Assembly (NCBI RefSeq): GCF_032062135.1
Contig: NC_092859.1
Span: forward strand, 126,089,826-126,153,825
Reading direction: 5' to 3'
Source of the DNA: Pyxicephalus adspersus
Lineage: Eukaryota > Chordata > Amphibia > Anura > Pyxicephalidae
DNA: 64,000 bases
Shown piece after piece: positions 58,135 through 64,000 of this stretch. The notes under the pieces were generated by a model. It was not told the DNA's origin and did not search any database. It saw only the letters and a list, made by a program, of their open reading frames with translations. The position numbers were made by a program, and so were the translations under genes. Positions within the stretch are counted from its first letter, which is position 1. Every line of letters begins with the position of its first letter.

Positions 58135-58451
58135 GCTATTACATTTTCAATATTTTATTGGAAAAATATATATTTCAAAGACTTAAATACTCAAAGTAGT
58201 AGGATTAAAATTTTAACCAGCCAAAACATTCAATGTTTGTCCATTCAAAAGCTTTTAAAGCACACAGGTTGTAGAATGTAGGAAATTACAAATAATACAC
58301 ATTTGACAGCTCAATTTTCAGAATTGTTTTCAAGAAAACAATGATATGTGAACCGCAGTAACCCACAGCAGCAAGTTTTCTGTGATTTTCAGACTTATCC
58401 GTTTCATTTTTTCATTTCATTTCATTTTTAAAAAAAGCCAATGTCCATCTG
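58135..58451 (-). other. POLR2M: POLR2M 3' UTR (inferred)
   Basis: Runs from the stop codon at 58452-58454 to the expected cleavage zone about 15-20 bp past the poly(A) signal. The sequence is AT-rich, with a simple TTTCATTTCATT-type stretch on the plus strand near 58405-58425. The cleavage position is estimated, not seen. Confidence 0.5.
58154..58159 (-). terminator. POLR2M: Candidate poly(A) signal of POLR2M
   Basis: TTTATT on the plus strand gives AATAAA on the gene's strand, about 295 bp after the stop codon. GT-rich sequence (GTTTTATTTTTTGTGC on the minus strand) follows about 50 bp further, as expected for a cleavage site. Confidence 0.55.
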
Positions 58452-58586
58452 TTATTCTTCAGCATCATAGCCCTGATTTCTCTGATCCCGGTATTTCATG
58501 TATGAATCTCCCTCGGGGTTGTAAGGTCCCATCTTAATATTGAGCTTCTCAAATAACCTTTTAGCTGAAAGCATGGCCTGTGTTTC
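58452..58586 (-). CDS. POLR2M: POLR2M (Gdown1) last coding exon
   Basis: POLR2M/Gdown1 is a subunit of a nuclear RNA polymerase II form. It blocks TFIIF binding and makes the enzyme depend on Mediator. Seen here: an acceptor (TTTTTATATCTTCAG) opens 44 codons and a TAA stop. The translation contains SAKRLFEKLNIKMGPYNPEG, which lines up with the AERLNIKM-YNPEGES segment near the C-terminus of vertebrate POLR2M. The exon starts on a codon boundary. The end, KYRDQRNQGYDAEE, differs from the acidic DEDDDWSSDEF-like end I recall for the human protein, though it stays acidic. That comparison is from memory. Confidence 0.85.
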   Translation of the reverse strand, partial: ETQAMLSAKRLFEKLNIKMGPYNPEGDSYMKYRDQRNQGYDAEE

Positions 58587-58708
58587 CTGAAGATATAAAA
58601 ATATTAAATTACAAATATAAAAGTTAGAACCCCAGCCTGAATGTGGTCACTACTTGAATTTAGCACATCACATTTTATCCTCAACAGTCACAAAATACAA
58701 CAACACAC

Positions 58709-59061
58709 TAAAAGTTAAAGCTGAATTCTAGGCACTGGACCACTTACCTGTCATAGAAGTGAGCCCCCTCCCTTTTCAAATAGAAAAGGGATTCTTTATA
58801 AGTGTGCTAAATCCTCATCTTTACAACCAGATACAACACACAAGGAGCTGTACCTTCTGGGCCATTCATAGCCTAACCCGACACAATGGACACTGTAGTA
58901 GCATTTCAGGCCAACTCTTCTTCTTGCCATTTAAAAATGAAGCCTGTAGCTGTATGCATTCTAAATGACCAGGAAAGAGATACTGGGATGCATCTGCAAC
59001 ACGGGCTCCATTCTGTAACATTCTGTGGGATACTTCAGGTTGTGAATGGTTCTGCTTTAAA
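58709..59061. repeat. Family A-like TIR repeat
   Basis: The left end TTAAAGCTGAATTCTAGG and the right end TGGTTCTGCTTTAA are inverted relatives. It contains AAATGAAGCCTGTAGC and CCAGGAAAGAGATACTGGGA. Overlapping frames on both strands are not genes. Lies in the POLR2M intron. Confidence 0.5.
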
Positions 59062-59534
59062 TAATAAGTTACAGAAAACTTATAGAAGTTTGCAGCGTAT
59101 GCTGTCCACATAGAGAAGTGATTTGAAATATGCCAGGTATTGTCAAACCTTGCAGGAGAGCTGTGGGGCACTGCTTAAGCAGTCTCCTGTAAATTCTCAC
59201 TTTAGGTAAAGTTTTACATGTTGTCTTAAAACTTAAGAACCAACTTTATTACAATGGTACAGGTGGATCATCAAGTGCTACTTTAAAAGGTTAGATTACA
59301 AGATACTTTGCAAATTGCACAGTAGACATGAGCCCCAGACACCACTGATAATGGTGCATTTGGAAAATCCTATTCCCTTGTTATGAATGATATCATCTTT
59401 AAATTCCGACACACAACTATTCAGTACTTGCTAACCACAAACCATTGTTTAAGCTGCTTGTACCTCAAACGCTATCCAAACTTGTTTTTACTGCTGCCTT
59501 ATGAGGGGAGCTGCTATATAAGACCATCACATCC

Positions 59535-59703
59535 AGTGCTCAAACCAAAATTTTTTAAAGCTGGGTGGGAAGAAATTTTAGGCCGGTGGAACCCTCTAAA
59601 TTGTGACCCAGCCTATCAGTAACTACCCAAAAACAGCCTGGTGGGTGCTGACAAGTGCTGGGTGGTGTGTCTGGCTAAAAGGGGCTGGGGAGAACACTGT
59701 CAT
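59535..59703 (+). repeat. Intronic repeat, copy 1
   Basis: AAGCTGGGTGGGAAGAAATT, TTGTGACCCAGCCTATCAGT, CAAAAACAGCCTGGTGGGTG and AAAAGGGGCTGGGGAGAACA. The same blocks occur in order at 61029-61182. The family is unknown. Confidence 0.65.
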
Positions 59704-60403
59704 CTAATGTTAAAATAAAGAGAAATACTATATAAGAAGAAACTCCTGCGTGGTAGAATAGATTTTGGTATCCAAGATTGCTGAACATGCAACAGAGATG
59801 TGTGTTACACAAAGCTACCAAGGAATATCATAAAAAGAAAAAAGGCATGAAAAAGGAGAATTACAAATGTGAAAAATGAAAGAATATCAGAGACTGCTTC
59901 TGTGTTACATGAGAGTTTTGGACTCCTCCTATATTACACAAAGATATTAAGTGATACTAACTGCAGAGCTTACAATGTGGCCAATGTAGCGATGAATGGC
60001 CCGGGACAGAATATAGATTTGGAAACTGTACAAAGTACTGTACTTTCCATTCAGTTTACTATATGAATAGGACACATGTAACCATATACATGACATATGT
60101 TATCTACCCCAGGATTAGAAATCAGATTGGAAATTACCATAGGCCAATCATAGTATGGTGACAAATCATAAACTTTCTGCAATTTTCTTTTGCAAGATCT
60201 TGAATATATATTCCACATATGAATATTATTTTTGACAATCACCTTTTCTCTAAAACAGAACTATACAAAAATCAGGAACAGAGTGTCAGGAACACAGCAA
60301 ACAAACATAATTCACACATCCACTAGAATAAATATCCCAAACAAAACTGGTAATGCACAGAAAAGTGTATGATGCCTAAAACAGAGAAAACAATGATAAA
60401 AGG
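59704..60403. other. POLR2M intron, no other feature
   Basis: AT-rich with short frames and no recognised repeat. Read for the missing POLR2M exon without success. Confidence 0.4.
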
Positions 60404-60930
60404 NNNNNNNNNNNNNNNNNNNNNNNNNNNNNNNNNNNNNNNNNNNNNNNNNNNNNNNNNNNNNNNNNNNNNNNNNNNNNNNNNNNNNNNNNNNNNNNNN
60501 NNNNNNNNNNNNNNNNNNNNNNNNNNNNNNNNNNNNNNNNNNNNNNNNNNNNNNNNNNNNNNNNNNNNNNNNNNNNNNNNNNNNNNNNNNNNNNNNNNNN
60601 NNNNNNNNNNNNNNNNNNNNNNNNNNNNNNNNNNNNNNNNNNNNNNNNNNNNNNNNNNNNNNNNNNNNNNNNNNNNNNNNNNNNNNNNNNNNNNNNNNNN
60701 NNNNNNNNNNNNNNNNNNNNNNNNNNNNNNNNNNNNNNNNNNNNNNNNNNNNNNNNNNNNNNNNNNNNNNNNNNNNNNNNNNNNNNNNNNNNNNNNNNNN
60801 NNNNNNNNNNNNNNNNNNNNNNNNNNNNNNNNNNNNNNNNNNNNNNNNNNNNNNNNNNNNNNNNNNNNNNNNNNNNNNNNNNNNNNNNNNNNNNNNNNNN
60901 NNNNNNNNNNNNNNNNNNNNNNNNNNNNNN
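60404..60930. other. Assembly gap (527 N) in POLR2M
   Basis: A run of N inside the gene. Large enough for the missing exon of roughly 200 bp. Confidence 0.99.
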
Positions 60931-61028
60931 CTCAGTGCACTCATTAAAATGACATGTTTTTTCTGGACATAATTCTTTGCTGATAATGAGGTCCACCATT
61001 CCTGAAAAACACTGAACAGCAGTTACCT

Positions 61029-61182
61029 CAGTGTTCAGCCGAGTTTTTTGTTTAAGCCGGGTAGGAAGAAATTGTAGGTGGGTGGTAGCCCCATGTATTG
61101 TGACTCAATTCTTCAGTAACCATCCTAAAAACAGCCAGGTGGTGCGCCTGACTAAAAGGGGCTGGGGAGAACACTGTAACTG
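61029..61182 (+). repeat. Intronic repeat, copy 2
   Basis: TAAGCCGGGTAGGAAGAAAT, ATTGTGACTCAATTCTTCAG, AAAAACAGCCAGGTGG and AAAAGGGGCTGGGGAGAACA. Same strand as copy 1 but shorter, lacking the GCTGACAAGTGCTGGGTGG part. Confidence 0.65.
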
Positions 61183-61517
61183 ATGACACTTTTTCACAAA
61201 CAACTTCTTGTTTATAGTCCGAAATCCTTAATGTTGACCCATCAGTACCTTTACAAGTCTGCATGTATAAATTATTAATAAAGTCTTTAAACTAAATCAA
61301 GTGGCATAGGGACAGTCTCTCAAATCTGGCATAGGATTGCCGCAGGTTGAAGAATGCATTTCTATAGAAATTTGCCCTTCTCCTTGGATTGCTCTATACT
61401 CTGCAGTATTCAGTCATGTAATAGGCAGCCAATGTTCTAACCTGTATTTAATTAGTAGGATACCTAGTAGTAAAAGTTTCTACTGATATGCATTTAAAAA
61501 AAATGAATACTTTCAGC
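61183..61517. other. POLR2M intron, no feature
   Basis: Nothing recognisable before the gap. Confidence 0.4.
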
Positions 61518-62002
61518 NNNNNNNNNNNNNNNNNNNNNNNNNNNNNNNNNNNNNNNNNNNNNNNNNNNNNNNNNNNNNNNNNNNNNNNNNNNNNNNNNNN
61601 NNNNNNNNNNNNNNNNNNNNNNNNNNNNNNNNNNNNNNNNNNNNNNNNNNNNNNNNNNNNNNNNNNNNNNNNNNNNNNNNNNNNNNNNNNNNNNNNNNNN
61701 NNNNNNNNNNNNNNNNNNNNNNNNNNNNNNNNNNNNNNNNNNNNNNNNNNNNNNNNNNNNNNNNNNNNNNNNNNNNNNNNNNNNNNNNNNNNNNNNNNNN
61801 NNNNNNNNNNNNNNNNNNNNNNNNNNNNNNNNNNNNNNNNNNNNNNNNNNNNNNNNNNNNNNNNNNNNNNNNNNNNNNNNNNNNNNNNNNNNNNNNNNNN
61901 NNNNNNNNNNNNNNNNNNNNNNNNNNNNNNNNNNNNNNNNNNNNNNNNNNNNNNNNNNNNNNNNNNNNNNNNNNNNNNNNNNNNNNNNNNNNNNNNNNNN
62001 NN
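61518..62002. other. Assembly gap (485 N) in POLR2M
   Basis: A run of N. It borders a family A repeat on the right and is also a possible location of the missing exon. Confidence 0.99.
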
Positions 62003-62230
62003 CTTCTGCAATAGGCATTCTTACCTGCCTGATCACTGTCTCTTCTATCAAATATCAGCATATTATGTCTGGCACATCTAAGCCTCCCTTTGATGCCTGT
62101 ACACTTTAGCCAGGATTTGGCACCTTCATTGCCACTAAGTGTACATGTTGCTACTGCAGAGGGGGAGAGATGGAGATCAGTCATATTACAAAGATGTGGG
62201 CTATATTTCAGTGAGCAATGACATGCCACA
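62003..62230 (-). repeat. Family A repeat, cut by gap
   Basis: Opens CTTCTGCAATAGGCATTCTT followed by ACCTGCCTGATCACTG. This is the reverse of the TGACCAGGCAGGTATG and TTGCAGAAT blocks in 42760-43075. Confidence 0.5.
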
Positions 62231-62838
62231 TAACTACAGACCTAGATGGTTAGATGGCAGAGTCTTTTTATTGTCCTTATATATTTTCAAGTAAATATCT
62301 CCACATGCAGTGCTTTTTAGATATAAAGTAAATTACCTTACCCTGGGCACTAAAGACTGGATTGTCTATTTACAACTTTTGTACATGGCCACATTAACAT
62401 CAAGTTTCCTTTACCGCGTATAGTAAAAACATAGTATGACCTCAGATACAACATAATATCAGTACCTAACTTGTGGAAGATCAGATCCAATTACCTTTTT
62501 AGTTTAGTTCAAAGCTTGGACAATTGATAGTGTTTTGCCACCTAAGATATGCGTTTCTGATCTGCGTAAAAATCTAGCATCAGAGTCAGAAGATGTGTTA
62601 CCTGGCAGACCCTCAACATCAGCTTTGTTTATTACTGGAAGGATAAAACAGGATGCCTCCAGCTCTTCCATGTCCCCCCTACAGGAAGGAAGTAGCTAAG
62701 CATCCTTGCCTTGTACAGCACTAGTTTCTTTACCACAACCCTAAATAATCATGAACAATCATTTTAGGCATAATTATTGTTGTGATGGATTATTATTCAT
62801 TAAAGGATTACACCGTTAATAAAGCATTACTAATATAC
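62231..62838. other. POLR2M intron next to the large exon
   Basis: Unique-looking AT-rich sequence. No missing-exon homology in the minus frames. Confidence 0.4.
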
Positions 62839-63477
62839 CTGTTTGTTTTGAATTTTTCCTTTAGATGAACTGGGTTCCTCATCCTGTTCTCTATAACCTC
62901 TATGTAATGTGACCGCTTTGTAGAGGGGTGTGAAAGGTTTTCTGCTTGGTTGGATGTCTCTGCACCATAACTTCCCCTCTCAGTATCTTTAATGCTGATC
63001 TCCTTCATCCTATCTACCAAATCATCAGCATGATTTTTAGCAGTCTGTTGATTCTTCTCCCCTTGTACCGGAGGGCTCCCTGCATCTACAATGGTTTTGC
63101 TTGTCATTTCAGATACAATATCTGTTAAAACAGGAACGATGGCAGTATCCACCTTATGTTCATCTTTTTCCTGTAATGAAGAGCTATTTTGTGCCAAGGA
63201 AACTGCATTTGTATTAGCCTTGTCCTGTGTTTTCAGTATGGTTGAGCTTTCATTTTCCAGAGTCTCAGCTGGTAATGCCAATGTCTTTTTATCCACCGGC
63301 AGGGCTGTTAGGGTCCTCTCTTTGATTTTTTTCTGTTTTTCTGCAAATTCCAATTTGAATTTTGAAAGTAAGTTTGCAGTCTTGTTTAATCTTTCCTGCT
63401 CTGCAATGGCAGCTCTCACTTTTTCAGTGTAATCCAGTATCTTCTTCCCTCGGTCTGGCAACCTGGCAATAAATGTC
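62839..63477 (-). CDS. POLR2M: POLR2M (Gdown1) large internal exon
   Basis: Acceptor CCTTTTTGCAG at 63478 and donor AACAG/GTATAT at 62838 frame a 639-bp exon with 212 full codons. It starts with the last base of one codon and ends with two bases of another. The translation opens TFIARLPDRGKKILDYTEKV, matching the KF-IC-KLPDKGKKI-FD block of vertebrate POLR2M, followed by a helical KVRAAIAEQERLNKTANLL. A low-complexity, serine/threonine-rich middle comes next, then DDLVDRMKEISIKD, then KRSHYIEVIENRMRNPVHLK and KFKTNR, matching the conserved HYMEVLE and KFKTN blocks. Order and spacing agree with the roughly 370-residue vertebrate protein, of which this is about residues 40-255. It is intact with no internal stop. 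The first exon is outside the window. Confidence 0.93.
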
Positions 63478-64000
63478 CTGCAAAAAGGATTTTCTTTATT
63501 ATTATTTAAGGCATAATAAATGTTTCAAATAAAAGTAGCCTAATGCTACCTCTTAGGATAAATCATAGTTATCAGAGAATCCTTTATTTCATTCAAATAG
63601 ATAAAGGAGTTTAGTAAGTCCGCTTTTTAGTCATTTTAGTTAGTGTGGGGTTGGAGCCACTGGGGGTTTTATTATTAACATTGTTACCATTATTAAGACA
63701 TTTGTAAAAAAAAAAAAAAAATAAATAAATAAATTTGCTACTTTATTTTTTGCACAAGCAAAAACACTGATAAAACAAAAATCATTGTTTCCAGCAGTGA
63801 CTGGTATTGCACGGTGTGGGTATACAGTACACGTTTTTTTGTACACACTAGCCTGCAATTTTCCAATCCAATTACCATTGCTGCTGCTTGTGCCCAAGAT
63901 CAGCAACCAAAAGGGGCTTTCCTGGAATGTAAACAAAAAAGTGCCAAGATGCGTCAGCCGATCTCATGCCAGCTCAGTGCAAGATTGGGTGACATGAGCT
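63478..64000. other. POLR2M: POLR2M upstream intron, partial
   Basis: An A-run and (AAAT)n lie at about 63706-63735. No N-terminal POLR2M exon is visible on the minus strand, so that exon lies beyond the window. Confidence 0.5.

Larger units (their letters stand above)
58587..62838 (-). other. POLR2M: POLR2M intronic region with a hidden exon
   Basis: The exon at 62839-63477 stops after two bases of a codon, while the exon at 58452-58586 starts on a codon boundary. Joining them would break the frame, so at least one exon of length 3n+1 must lie between. The protein segment known between these points in vertebrates (about 65-70 residues) was not found in the readable intron sequence. The readable part holds a family A repeat (58709-59061), a repeated pair (59535-59703, 61029-61182) and 62003-62230. 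The hidden exon is most likely in one of the two gaps. Confidence 0.75.

Noticed and set aside
1..58150. CRISPR array, tRNA, rRNA or intact viral gene
   Set aside because: Read for these on both strands. The repeats present are dispersed or microsatellite, with no regular repeat-spacer pattern, no cloverleaf and no retroviral gene recognised.
60312..62229. Several frames of 185-238 codons
   Set aside because: They span the two gaps in the POLR2M intron and contain almost no real sequence.
63091..63432. 113-codon plus frame
   Set aside because: Antisense shadow of the POLR2M exon on the minus strand.
63640..63936. 98-codon minus frame as a possible POLR2M first exon
   Set aside because: It lacks the expected leucine/arginine/glutamate-rich N-terminal segment and includes a poly-F run from an A-tract.

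Overview
The window is vertebrate nuclear DNA, most likely from a ranoid frog. It is AT-rich and split by four assembly gaps. It is packed with short dispersed repeats, has no long open reading frames, and shows no operon structure. The frog call is an inference. It rests on the repeat types (CpG-dense TTAA-flanked elements opening GCTGCGTACACAC, palindromic GGGCCTGATTTA elements, 3' tails of the form GCGCTGCGTAATATGTTGGCGC) and on one vertebrate gene.

The only gene I can name is POLR2M (Gdown1/GRINL1A), the Mediator-responsive RNA polymerase II subunit, on the minus strand at the right end. A large internal exon lies at 62839-63477 and the last coding exon at 58452-58586, with a candidate poly(A) signal at 58154-58159. 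The exon phases do not fit each other. At least one more exon must lie between them, most likely inside the gap at 60404-60930 or 61518-62002. The first exon is beyond the right edge.

The remaining 58 kb (1-58150) lies downstream of POLR2M and has no recognisable protein-coding gene. A 1246-bp Tc1-type transposon at 33433-34678 has 224-bp terminal inverted repeats and TA duplications. It carries a frameshifted transposase that has lost the middle of its catalytic domain. Several non-autonomous families recur: family P (palindromic, about 150-230 bp, seven copies), family G1 (CpG-dense, three copies), family G2 (five copies sharing G1's ends), family A (six copies, some with a consensus splice donor), family B, and CR1/L2-like LINE 3' tails (family T). 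A degenerate minisatellite lies near 55220-55810. Several insertions are nested and give relative ages.

Two short splice-bounded open segments (27718-27771 plus, 41877-41963 minus) could be exons of unrecognised transcripts, but the evidence is weak. I found no CRISPR array, rRNA, tRNA or intact virus. I see no convincing new molecular system. The items most worth following are the hidden POLR2M exon and its divergent C-terminus, the shared-end G1/G2 elements, and the splice-donor-bearing repeat.
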